Source: Chloroflexota bacterium (GTDB lineage: Bacteria > Chloroflexota > Dormibacteria > CF-121). From it: a stretch of DNA of 9,061 bases. Shown one piece after another: positions 1 to 6,541 of the stretch. Numbering within the stretch: position 1 is the first letter of the stretch; the number at the start of each line of letters is the position of its first letter. The notes under the pieces are model-generated. The model saw only the letters and a list, made by a program, of their open reading frames with translations. It did no database searches and was not told the DNA's origin. A program made the position numbers and the translations under genes. Where the stretch lies: the NCBI GenBank assembly GCA_005889395.1, contig VBFX01000019.1:1-9061 (forward strand), in the 5' to 3' direction.

Positions 1-618
1 CCGCAGCATCCCCTCGATGGCGGCCGCGGCGGAGGCCGGGGGCGCAACCTGATGCTTGATCGCGGTCGAGATGACACCGGTGCCGAGCGGCTTGGTCAGC
101 ACCAGGCGGTCGCCAGGCCGGCCACCTCGATTGCGGCGGACGCGGTCAGGGTGGACGGTGCCGGTCACGGCGAGACCGTATTTGGGCTCGCGGTCGTCGA
201 TACTGTGGCCACCCAGGATGTCGATGCCCGCTTCGCGGACTTTTTCGAGGCCCCCGCGCAGAATGTCCGCCAGCACCGACGGGCCCAGCTCCTTGATGGG
301 AAAGGCGACCAGGTTGACCGCCAGCAAGGGCTGCGCACCCATTGCGTAGATGTCGCTCAAAGCATTGGCCGCCGCGATCGCCCCGAACGTATAGGCGTCA
401 TCGACGATGGGTGTGAAGAAGTCGGTGCTGATCACCAGGGCAAGGTCGGGTCGGAGCCGGTAGACCGCGGCGTCATCGCCAGTTTCCAGCCCTACCAGAA
501 CGTCCGGGTTGTCGAGCCGGGTTGGCAAGTGGCTCAAGACCTGAGCCAGGTCCTCAGGACCGATCTTGCAGGCTCAACCCGCGCCGTGCGACCACTGCGT
601 AAGCCGTACTTTTTCCAC
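1..618 (-). CDS. selD: Selenide, water dikinase (selenophosphate synthetase), Sec-containing, 3' part outside window
   Basis: SelD makes monoselenophosphate from selenide and ATP, the selenium donor for Sec-tRNA synthesis (known family function). The frame gives 206 codons and runs off the left edge; E. coli SelD has about 347 residues. The N-terminus reads MEKVRLTQWSHGAG-U-ACKIG, which aligns with E. coli RLTQYSHGAGCGCKIS. The catalytic Cys17 of E. coli corresponds to an in-frame TGA (complement of 574-576), and the essential Lys to K18. Further family motifs follow: DDAAVY, STDFFTPIVD, GGHSIDDREPKYGLAVTG and LTKPLGTGV. I chose GTG at 616-618 because it gives the family N-terminus; GGTGAG lies 4 bases upstream, and GTG at 625-627 is an alternative. 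An in-frame stop at 652-654 bounds the frame upstream. No other in-frame stop occurs in the 206 codons, so the TGA is more likely recoded to selenocysteine than a nonsense mutation. Calling that treats TGA as a stop would start after it and lose the active site. Confidence 0.93.
542..576 (-). promoter_or_regulatory. Putative bacterial SECIS element in selD
   Basis: Read on the minus strand, the RNA from the UGA onward folds as follows. UGAGCC (571-576) pairs perfectly with GGCUCA (542-547). After an internal loop, GGUCC (557-561) pairs with GGACC (549-553), closing a UGA triloop (554-556). The hairpin therefore starts at the Sec codon itself. The apical loop begins 17 nt after the UGA and has a G at its second position. 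As I recall the bacterial SECIS model, it asks for a loop about 16-37 nt from the UGA with a G in the first two loop bases; this fits. SelB would bind here to deliver Sec-tRNA. The loop UGA is out of frame with the gene. The fold was drawn by eye without energy calculation. Confidence 0.75.
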
Positions 619-665
619 CGTACTCACCAGTTGCACTGTACTCGACACCTGTTACCGTCACCTCA
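619..665. promoter_or_regulatory. Divergent intergenic region between selD and the hydrolase gene
   Basis: This 47-bp gap must carry or overlap the promoters for both divergent genes. For selD, TACAGT (complement of 635-640) could be a -10 box, with GTGACG (complement of 656-661) as a weak -35 at 15 bp spacing. For the hydrolase, TTGCAC at 631-636 resembles a -35, but I see no good -10. The hydrolase start has no Shine-Dalgarno sequence upstream, so a leaderless mRNA is possible. On the minus strand the similar words GAGTACAGTG and GAGTACGGTG occur about 18 bases apart. All promoter assignments here are weak. Confidence 0.3.
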
Positions 666-677
666 GTGGAGGTGACG
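656..677. repeat. Perfect 9-bp inverted repeat around the hydrolase start codon
   Basis: CGTCACCTC (656-664) is followed by AGTG (665-668) and then GAGGTGACG (669-677), an exact 9-bp inverted repeat with a 4-base spacer. The GTG start of the downstream gene (666-668) lies within the spacer. As DNA it could be an operator for a dimeric regulator acting on both divergent genes. As RNA it would form a stable hairpin with the start codon in its loop. There is no U tract, so it is not a terminator. Confidence 0.5.
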
Positions 678-1391
678 TTTCTCGGGACAGGCGCGGCCTT
701 TTCCCCACACGCCTACAACGCGGCGATCCTGATCGATCGAACCATCTTGCTGGATGCCGGCGCCCCATTGACCGTTCATCTGCCGAAGGCCGGCGTGGCG
801 CTCGACGAGCCTCGCGCGGTGATGCTCAGCCATTTTCACGCGGACCATACCTTCGGCCTCGCCTGGCTGATCCTGGGCCGGGTATTGCATCACGAAGACA
901 CGCCGCCCCTCACGGTCTTCGGTCCCGCGGGATGTTCCGCGTATCTCGAGCAACTGCTCGATTTCGCCTGGGGCGAGGAGATGCGGCGCTACAGCTGGGA
1001 TCGACTCAAGCTGACGGTACACGAACTATCCGGCGGCGATGCCTTCCGCGTCGATGGAAGCCCTGCCCGGGCGTATCGAATGCGGCACACCAGCCGCCTC
1101 AATTGTCTCGGCTTTGTAATGGAGCGCGACGGCGTGCGCCTCGGGTATAGCGGCGACGCCGAGATGTCAGCCGAGCTCGAGGCGTTGGTCGCCGCCTCCG
1201 ATCACGTGATCACGGAAATGACCTACGACGAAGAGGCGGGAGGAAGCATGCACCTGGGGCGCAAGGACGTGGAGGGCATGATGCAGCGCCATCCATCGAC
1301 CCGGTTCATCATCACCCACCGCGGCAGCAACGGGTCGCTCAACGGCGCGGTGATCGCTCGTGACTTTCTGACGCTGCAGCTTCCTCTCTGA
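666..1391 (+). CDS. Metallo-beta-lactamase-fold hydrolase, RNase Z-like
   Basis: This 241-residue soluble protein starts MEVTFLGTGAAFSP, the usual opening beta strand and GTG turn of RNase Z/ElaC-like hydrolases. Metal ligands are visible in order: H56, H58, D60 and H61 in SHFHADH; H141 in MRHTS; D164 in YSGDAE; and H218 in ITHRG. H196 in MHLG is also in a typical position. The set predicts a two-zinc phosphodiesterase-type site. At 241 residues it is shorter than bacterial RNase Z (about 305), and I see no obvious glycine-rich exosite arm that would bind tRNA. A true tRNA 3' processing role is therefore uncertain, and it may cleave another phosphodiester or ester. Start choice: GTG at 666 gives the family N-terminus; GTG at 672 is possible but would remove two residues of the first strand. 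The 3' end overlaps the convergent transglutaminase gene by 53 bp. Confidence 0.85.
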   Translation: MEVTFLGTGAAFSPHAYNAAILIDRTILLDAGAPLTVHLPKAGVALDEPRAVMLSHFHADHTFGLAWLILGRVLHHEDTPPLTVFGPAGCSAYLEQLLDFAWGEEMRRYSWDRLKLTVHELSGGDAFRVDGSPARAYRMRHTSRLNCLGFVMERDGVRLGYSGDAEMSAELEALVAASDHVITEMTYDEEAGGSMHLGRKDVEGMMQRHPSTRFIITHRGSNGSLNGAVIARDFLTLQLPL

Positions 1392-3846
1392 GCACGCGAC
1401 CACGGCGCAGCGCGTCCCGCCAGGCCTTCGCCACCAGCCGCGGATAGCTTGCGCGGACGCGGCTCCACGCCTCGCGAGCCGCCGCGAGCTCGTCCGCGCG
1501 CAGTCCGCCTTGACGGAAGCTGGCGCGGGTATAGAGCCTGGCCAGCTGCCGGACGTCATCATCGAGGGGTGGCAGTGAGGCGGCCAGCCGCCCACCGAAC
1601 TCTTCCGCCGTATCACCAGGACGCCGCGGGACCTTCAGCCGATCGCCGAGGAAGAGCAGGCGACGCCAGATCCGGGGTACGTCGCGGGCAGCGAGCAACC
1701 AGCGGAGCGCGAGGAGGATCGCGATCACGAGGAGCAGGAGCAAAGCCCCGAACGCAATCAGCGCCGGCCGGAGGATGTCGGGGAAGGCGCCTTCACTGCT
1801 GCCGCTCGGCGCCACACCCGCCGGCTCCCTCAGGTTTGGCGGAATGCGCGATGCGGCGTCGGTACTGGACGGTGCCGCAGCATTGAGTTGCTCCAGGGTT
1901 TGCGGGCGATTGATCGGTGAATTCACCCCATCGGGGGTCGGCTCGAATGGGATCCAACCGTACCCCGGAAAGAAGACTTCCACCCAGCTGTGCGCTTCGA
2001 CGGCGTTGACCAGATGCTGGTGCGTCTTGTCGTCCAGGGTTCCGGCGCTGAAGCCGCTCATCTGCCGGCTCGGAATGCGCAGCATCCGGAGCATGACGTT
2101 CATGGCCGTTGAAAAGTCCTGGCAGAGGCCCTTCTTGGAGTCGAAAAGGAAGTAGTCCAGCTGCCGCACTCCCGCTGGCGCCGACGGGGGTTTCAGGGTA
2201 TATGTGAATCGCCCCTTCTCGATGAACCACGATTCGATCGCCTTCGCCTGGTCGTAGGGGGTGGTGGCGTGGGCGGCGCCCACGATCGATTGGGCAAGCT
2301 CGGCGATCTGCGAATCCTGCCCGGTGCCCTGGGCCACGCGGCCGTTGTGGTAGAGGGTTTTGTACGGGTCGAGCCAGGCCGGGTAGTCGGCGCTGGCGGC
2401 TTGCAGGTCCTGGACGTCCACGTTGGGGACTGCCTCCGTGACCGTATAGGTATAGGGCGCCTGCAGCCGTTTCGCAAACTGGATCTTGTCGACGGTGTCG
2501 AAGCTGGCGGTGGGAACGTTGTCGCCGGACACGTTGACGAGGGCGGGACCCTGCGAGTTGAGCGGGGTGCCGACCGAGGTCATGATCCCGCGTACCTTGC
2601 TGGACTGGTTGTCGACCGAGATGATCTCACCGGCGCTGAAGACGGTGTACGTCGTCTGCTCAGGTGGAACGAGAACGTGGAAGGTGGTATGGAGGACCTG
2701 GATCCGCAGGCTCGGTGGCAGGTCATCCCGCGGAAGCGTCGCGTGCGGGGCTAGCAGGGGTTGCAGGCGGACCGGCAGGTCCCGCGTCGAGGGTAGCTCA
2801 TACCACTGGATGCCGTCCCAGCCGGCCAGCGCAATGCCCCGCCAGTAGGGATAGAAGCTGGGGCTATCGCCGTCCACCCGCATCACGGTCTTCGATTTCG
2901 CCGTCAGCTGAGCCCCTGGACGGACGGTCTCGCTGTAGCCGACCGATCCGGTCGCAGCCGATTGCGACGAGCTCCCCAGCCCGAACGGGTGGACGAAGTC
3001 CGCGTGCACCACCCCGGGGATGAGCACTCCGCTGATGTCGGCGCTACTCAGCGGCGGCAGGATGAGGAAGGCTATCGCGAGAATGGCAACCGTCGCCTCG
3101 ATGCCGACCTCTCCAAAGGTCCAGCCCGTGTCCGCCGCGTGTGGCACGTGGCGCCTCCGCCACCCCTCCTTGAGGGCAACGAAGTTGAGCCGGAGAAGAA
3201 CCGAAGCCGCCGCGGCCAGCCAGACAACGGTGAAGAAGACCGGGCCCGGAATGACGTCATTGATGATCTCCACCGCCAGGATCGTGCCCGTGGGCAAGAG
3301 GGCCACCAGACCATTGCGCCGGCGAAAGATCCACCAGCTGGCCCACGACCCGGCCAGCGCGAACATCAGCAGCAGGGCGATCAGGAGCAACAGGTTGGTT
3401 TGATCGGGAAGCGCCTGCATCCAGGTGAGGAGGGCGGCGACGCTGGCGTGCGAACTGAGAAGTGGCGAGGGAGTCAGCAGCAACAGGGCGCCGAGTGTGA
3501 CCGGAATCGACGCGAGCAGGTAGGCGACCCGTGAAAGGCCGGCAGTAATGAGAAGCCATCCAAGCAGGGTGGTGATGGCCATCGCCGGCACCAGACGGCC
3601 TTCCGTGCCAGGAACCCACTGGGACCGCTCCACCGCCGCCGCCACCGCCCAGCCCATGGTCAGCGCAAGCAGGAGGAGAAGGCCCGTGTCGCGGAAATCG
3701 AAGCTGGCCAAGACGCGGCCGGCGCGAAAGGCACGAAGCGTGAAGCGGGCATCCTCATAGTGGGGACGGATCAGCCCGGCGGCCCATGCGGCAGCAATCG
3801 CGGCCGCCAGCAGCAGGACAATCGTCCCGGGATTAACTTGCGGCAA
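1339..3846 (-). CDS. TgpA-like membrane transglutaminase (DUF3488 / transglutaminase core / DUF4129)
   Basis: The 835-residue protein has a run of hydrophobic helices from about residue 7 to 266, a large extracytoplasmic part (about 267-690), one more helix (about 692-718), and a cytoplasmic DUF4129-like tail. The tail shows the RPGDTAEEFGGRLA pattern. The transglutaminase core is at about 520-640: nucleophile C575 in KKGLCQDFS, H619 in AHSWVEVFF, and E635 in GYGWIPFEPTP at the third triad position, where Asp is common. It probably acts on envelope proteins or peptides outside the membrane; the substrate is unknown. I start it at TTG (3844-3846), which has GGAGAG 5 bases upstream and overlaps the DUF58 stop by 14 bp. 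The open frame continues upstream to an ATG at 4035, but that stretch is hydrophilic and buried in the DUF58 gene. It is the last gene of the unit. The MoxR-DUF58-transglutaminase order is a widely conserved trio. Confidence 0.9.
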   Translation of the reverse strand: MPQVNPGTIVLLLAAAIAAAWAAGLIRPHYEDARFTLRAFRAGRVLASFDFRDTGLLLLLALTMGWAVAAAVERSQWVPGTEGRLVPAMAITTLLGWLLITAGLSRVAYLLASIPVTLGALLLLTPSPLLSSHASVAALLTWMQALPDQTNLLLLIALLLMFALAGSWASWWIFRRRNGLVALLPTGTILAVEIINDVIPGPVFFTVVWLAAAASVLLRLNFVALKEGWRRRHVPHAADTGWTFGEVGIEATVAILAIAFLILPPLSSADISGVLIPGVVHADFVHPFGLGSSSQSAATGSVGYSETVRPGAQLTAKSKTVMRVDGDSPSFYPYWRGIALAGWDGIQWYELPSTRDLPVRLQPLLAPHATLPRDDLPPSLRIQVLHTTFHVLVPPEQTTYTVFSAGEIISVDNQSSKVRGIMTSVGTPLNSQGPALVNVSGDNVPTASFDTVDKIQFAKRLQAPYTYTVTEAVPNVDVQDLQAASADYPAWLDPYKTLYHNGRVAQGTGQDSQIAELAQSIVGAAHATTPYDQAKAIESWFIEKGRFTYTLKPPSAPAGVRQLDYFLFDSKKGLCQDFSTAMNVMLRMLRIPSRQMSGFSAGTLDDKTHQHLVNAVEAHSWVEVFFPGYGWIPFEPTPDGVNSPINRPQTLEQLNAAAPSSTDAASRIPPNLREPAGVAPSGSSEGAFPDILRPALIAFGALLLLLVIAILLALRWLLAARDVPRIWRRLLFLGDRLKVPRRPGDTAEEFGGRLAASLPPLDDDVRQLARLYTRASFRQGGLRADELAAAREAWSRVRASYPRLVAKAWRDALRRGRVLREEAAASESHERSPRR

Positions 3847-5032
3847 TCCGTCTCTCCGGCGCGAACTCCAAATCGTCAGCGCCACGGATGATCCACCAGT
3901 TGACCGCCTGACGCCAGCGACCGGCGGGCGCGAGAGACGGCTGGCTTCCACCAAAGCCGCGCGGATCCAGGTAGACGACGAGGCTACGCTGGCCGCGCAC
4001 CCCGAGGTCGAGCAACGCGTCGAGCCAGTGTTCATCGGCGGAAGGGGTGATGACGATCAGCCCGCCGCGATGGCGCCACTGCTGCCGCTGCGAGTTGAGC
4101 AGGGTGGCCAGCGACACCGTGCCATCGGCCTGGGCCAGGGTGAAATGCTCGAAGAGCTTTTTCTGCTGCTGCTCGCCGCGGGCCGCCTCGATCACGCTCA
4201 GCCGGCTGTCGTTGCTTACCAGGCCGATGGCGCCGCCGCGCCGCAGTGCGGCATCGGCGATGGACGCCGCCATGCTCATGGCGTACTCGAGAGTCGATTC
4301 CGGCGCCTCGCCGGCGTGGACGGCGGCTTGCAGGTCGAGCACGATCCAGGCATCACCGCCCTCGCGGGTTTCGAAGCTGCGGCTCATCAGCCGGGCCAGC
4401 CGGGCCGACGACGCCCAGTGGATACGCTTCACGCTGTCGGTGGGTACGTACTCCCGGATCGTGGTCGCGTTTGGTGGGATATCGAGCACCCGCCCGCGGA
4501 GCTGTTCATCGCCGGCGGTGCTCGGGGCCAGCGCATCGAGAGATCCGACGGGCCGGACCACCGGGTAGACGACGACCGACTGGCTGCCCGCAACGCGGAG
4601 CGATCGGGTGAAAAGGCCAAAGGGATCCCCGTAGCGCAGCTCGACCGGACCGAACGTGAAGAGGCCGCGCTGCTTGAACCGGCCGCGCGACGTCCAGCGC
4701 CGCGTCCGCCGACCCTTGAGGCTGAAGACCCGACCCGGGTCGTAGCCCGGGAGGTTGGAGAAATCCGTCAGTTCGATCAGCGGAATGGGAATCCAGGACC
4801 GATTCTCGATCGTGAACCGCTCTTCGAAGTTATCGCCCACCTGGTATTGCCCCTCAGGGCTGGAGCGAACGATCGAGAGGTTATCGGCGGCCAGCCGGCT
4901 CCAGAAATAGGCGACGACGAAGATCAGGACCAGCGCATAGAGCAGGCTGTAGGCCAACCGGATCCCCGTGATGTAGGCAAAGAAGAAGAGGAGCGCGAGC
5001 GCCGTGACCAGGGGCAGGCGCGGGAGGCGCAT
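3833..5032 (-). CDS. DUF58 domain-containing protein (VWA-like partner of MoxR)
   Basis: The 399-residue protein has two N-terminal hydrophobic segments (about 7-25 and 28-43), which anchor it in the membrane. A beta-rich region with FTIENRSWIPIPLIEL follows. The DUF58 signature is at 193-206, REYVPTDSVKRIHW, followed by SSARLARLMSRSFE. The later part (about 228-375, starting AWIVLDLQ) resembles a von Willebrand A-type fold, but the first strand lacks a clear MIDAS DxSxS motif (it reads VLDLQAA). DUF58 proteins usually occur next to a MoxR ATPase and are thought to be its substrate or adaptor in assembling envelope or metal-containing complexes (known association, mechanism poorly defined). 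The ATG start follows the moxR stop by 7 bp without a strong Shine-Dalgarno sequence, which suggests translational coupling. The stop lies inside the start region of the next gene. Confidence 0.9.
   Translation of the reverse strand: MRLPRLPLVTALALLFFFAYITGIRLAYSLLYALVLIFVVAYFWSRLAADNLSIVRSSPEGQYQVGDNFEERFTIENRSWIPIPLIELTDFSNLPGYDPGRVFSLKGRRTRRWTSRGRFKQRGLFTFGPVELRYGDPFGLFTRSLRVAGSQSVVVYPVVRPVGSLDALAPSTAGDEQLRGRVLDIPPNATTIREYVPTDSVKRIHWASSARLARLMSRSFETREGGDAWIVLDLQAAVHAGEAPESTLEYAMSMAASIADAALRRGGAIGLVSNDSRLSVIEAARGEQQQKKLFEHFTLAQADGTVSLATLLNSQRQQWRHRGGLIVITPSADEHWLDALLDLGVRGQRSLVVYLDPRGFGGSQPSLAPAGRWRQAVNWWIIRGADDLEFAPERRIAAS
3852..3857 (-). promoter_or_regulatory. Ribosome binding site deciding the TTG start of the transglutaminase
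   Basis: GGAGAG lies 5 bases before the TTG at 3844-3846, inside the last codons of the DUF58 gene. It is the reason for preferring this TTG over the ATG 189 bases upstream. Confidence 0.7.
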
Positions 5033-5039
5033 GGACGGG

Positions 5040-6026
5040 CTAAATCGCGACTCGCCGCCCGAAGCGCGAGACCACGTTCGGCGGCGGTACCGGTTCCGTC
5101 TCGAGGATCTGGGTCAAGACCTTCGCCGGCGTGAGGCCGCGCAACTCGGCATTCGCCTTGAGGATCAGGCGGTGGGCCAACACCGGCAGAGCCAGTGTCT
5201 TGACGTCGTCCGGGGTCACGAAGTCGCGTCCCTCGAGTGCCGCCCGAGCCTGCGACGATCGAAAGAGGCCCAGTGACCCCCGCGAGCTCGCCCCCAGCCC
5301 GATGTCGGCATGAGAGCGGGTACGATGCGTGACGCGTGCGATGTACTCCTTCAGCTGATCGTCGACATAGATCTCCTGAACCGCTTTCTGACCGGCCAAC
5401 AGCTCGTCGGGAGAGGCGACGGGCTCGAGCTGGTCGATGGGCGACGAGCGCTGAAAGCGATCGAGCACCTGGACCTCGTGGGCGACATCCAGGTAGCCGA
5501 GGTTGACGCGCATCAAGAAGCGATCGACCTGGGCTTCCGGCAGCGGGAAGGTGCCGGCGAATTCGACCGGGTTCTGGGTCGCCAATACCAGGAAGGGAGG
5601 GGCGAGTGGGTAGGTGGTGCCGTCGACCGTCACCTGTTTCTCCTCCATCGCTTCCAGCAATGCCGATTGGGTCTTGGGCGTTGCACGGTTGATCTCATCG
5701 GCGAGCAGGATCTGCGTGAAGATCGGACCCTGGCGGAACTCGAACTGCTGCGTCGACGGGCTGTAGATGTTCACGCCCGTGACATCCGAAGGGAGCAGGT
5801 CAGGCGTGAACTGCAGACGCTCGAAGCCGCAACTCAGCGAGCGGGCGAGCGACTTCGCCAGCATCGTCTTGCCTACGCCGGGCACGTCTTCGATCAGGAT
5901 GTGGCCGCGGCTGAGTAGCGCGATCACGCACAGTTCGATCTCCGCCGCTTTGCCGACGAGCACCCGGCCGACGTTTTCCACGATCCGCGAACCGAGCGCC
6001 TCGACCGATCCGTTCTCCACCTGCAT
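5040..6026 (-). CDS. MoxR family AAA+ ATPase
   Basis: The 328-residue protein is a cytoplasmic MoxR-type AAA+ chaperone that uses ATP to remodel partner proteins, here probably the DUF58 protein and/or the transglutaminase encoded just downstream. Motifs seen: Walker A DVPGVGKT at 47-54, Walker B LLADEINR at 107-114, sensor 1 ATQNP at 149-153, GTFPLPEAQVDRF at 158-170, and the sensor 2 region LGASSRG at 244-250. The length matches the family (about 310-340). I start it at ATG 6024-6026 (MQVENGSVEALG) because AAGGAAG sits 7 bases upstream. The frame is open back to 6173, but that extension is low-complexity, overlaps the preceding gene and lies outside the AAA+ fold. The gene lies 88 bp after the small membrane protein gene, the longest gap in the unit. 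Confidence 0.93.
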   Translation of the reverse strand: MQVENGSVEALGSRIVENVGRVLVGKAAEIELCVIALLSRGHILIEDVPGVGKTMLAKSLARSLSCGFERLQFTPDLLPSDVTGVNIYSPSTQQFEFRQGPIFTQILLADEINRATPKTQSALLEAMEEKQVTVDGTTYPLAPPFLVLATQNPVEFAGTFPLPEAQVDRFLMRVNLGYLDVAHEVQVLDRFQRSSPIDQLEPVASPDELLAGQKAVQEIYVDDQLKEYIARVTHRTRSHADIGLGASSRGSLGLFRSSQARAALEGRDFVTPDDVKTLALPVLAHRLILKANAELRGLTPAKVLTQILETEPVPPPNVVSRFGRRVAI

Positions 6027-6033
6027 CCTCTTA

Positions 6034-6040
6034 CTTCCTT
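6034..6040 (-). promoter_or_regulatory. Ribosome binding site of moxR
   Basis: AAGGAAG, 7 bases before the ATG at 6024-6026, is the best Shine-Dalgarno match near the gene and fixes the short start. A second purine run, AGAGG, directly touches the ATG and is too close to function. Confidence 0.7.
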
Positions 6041-6114
6041 TTCGGTGATCCGGTTCCGCTGTCGTCGGCATCAGTGGCTGTTCCAACGCTCTGTCGCCTC
6101 TATTCCTTACCTCG

Positions 6115-6519
6115 TTACCTCGCGCCGCCGCGCCGGACGAGGCCGGCGGCCAGACCTCCGATGGTACCGCCACTCAGAACCAACACGTCGTCGATGACCA
6201 GGCCGAGGGTGTCGAGGCCGGCGGACCCGAGCGGACCCACCGGACCGACCGCCCCGGCGAGCTCCGCCACCACGATGAAGCCCACGGCCACGATGACGCC
6301 ATTCCAGGTCGGAGCCCCGATCGGTCCGAGCAAGCCGGCCAGGAAGCCCCCGGCCAGCAGTGCCCCGAAGGTGAGCAGCCCCTGGGAAACCAACTGGCCG
6401 CGGTGACTCCCGAAGAGCAGGGTGCCCCCCACCAACTGGATCACCACGGCGAGCACCAACCCGAGGCCGGCGGCGAACCAGTCGACCCTCCGCCCACCGC
6501 CCGCCTGAGACCTCGCCAT
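6115..6519 (-). CDS. Small four-helix membrane protein of unknown function
   Basis: I do not recognise this 134-residue protein. It has a short basic N-terminus (RSQAGGGRR), then four predicted hydrophobic helices at about 15-37, 46-64, 72-91 and 103-127. These are rich in Gly, Ala, Val and Leu, with only a few charged residues between them (for example HRGQ at 39-42). It ends in the basic tail RRGGAR. The pattern resembles small glycine-zipper-like integral membrane proteins; I see no catalytic or metal-binding motif. It starts 22 bp after the DUF554 gene and precedes moxR, in the same direction. It could be an accessory subunit of the neighbouring DUF554 protein, or a stand-alone membrane protein of the TIGR04086 kind. 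Both ideas are guesses from context and topology. Confidence 0.75.
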   Translation of the reverse strand: MARSQAGGGRRVDWFAAGLGLVLAVVIQLVGGTLLFGSHRGQLVSQGLLTFGALLAGGFLAGLLGPIGAPTWNGVIVAVGFIVVAELAGAVGPVGPLGSAGLDTLGLVIDDVLVLSGGTIGGLAAGLVRRGGAR

Positions 6520-6541
6520 CGGAGTTGCCTAAGTCTATCCG

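Noticed and set aside
574..576. The selD TGA as a nonsense mutation (pseudogene)
   Set aside because: It falls exactly at the residue that is Sec in known selenoprotein SelDs, is followed by a SECIS-like hairpin, and the rest of the frame is intact with all motifs conserved.
52..675. Open frame of 207 codons on the plus strand across the selD region
   Set aside because: It lies antisense to a frame with clear SelD motifs, has no recognisable domain, and is the kind of long open frame expected opposite GC-rich genes.
3847..4035. N-terminal extension of the transglutaminase to ATG 4033-4035
   Set aside because: The extra 63 residues are hydrophilic, unlike the family, and fully overlap conserved DUF58 coding. 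The TTG at 3844-3846 has a good ribosome binding site and starts directly before the first membrane helix.
4028..5134. 368-codon open frame on the plus strand
   Set aside because: It is antisense to DUF58 and the 3' end of moxR, rich in R/G/A/E/D without motifs, and a GC-rich shadow.
6027..6173. Upstream start of moxR at 6173
   Set aside because: It would add 49 residues of low-complexity sequence, overlap the preceding gene and ignore the clear AAGGAAG site before the ATG at 6024-6026.
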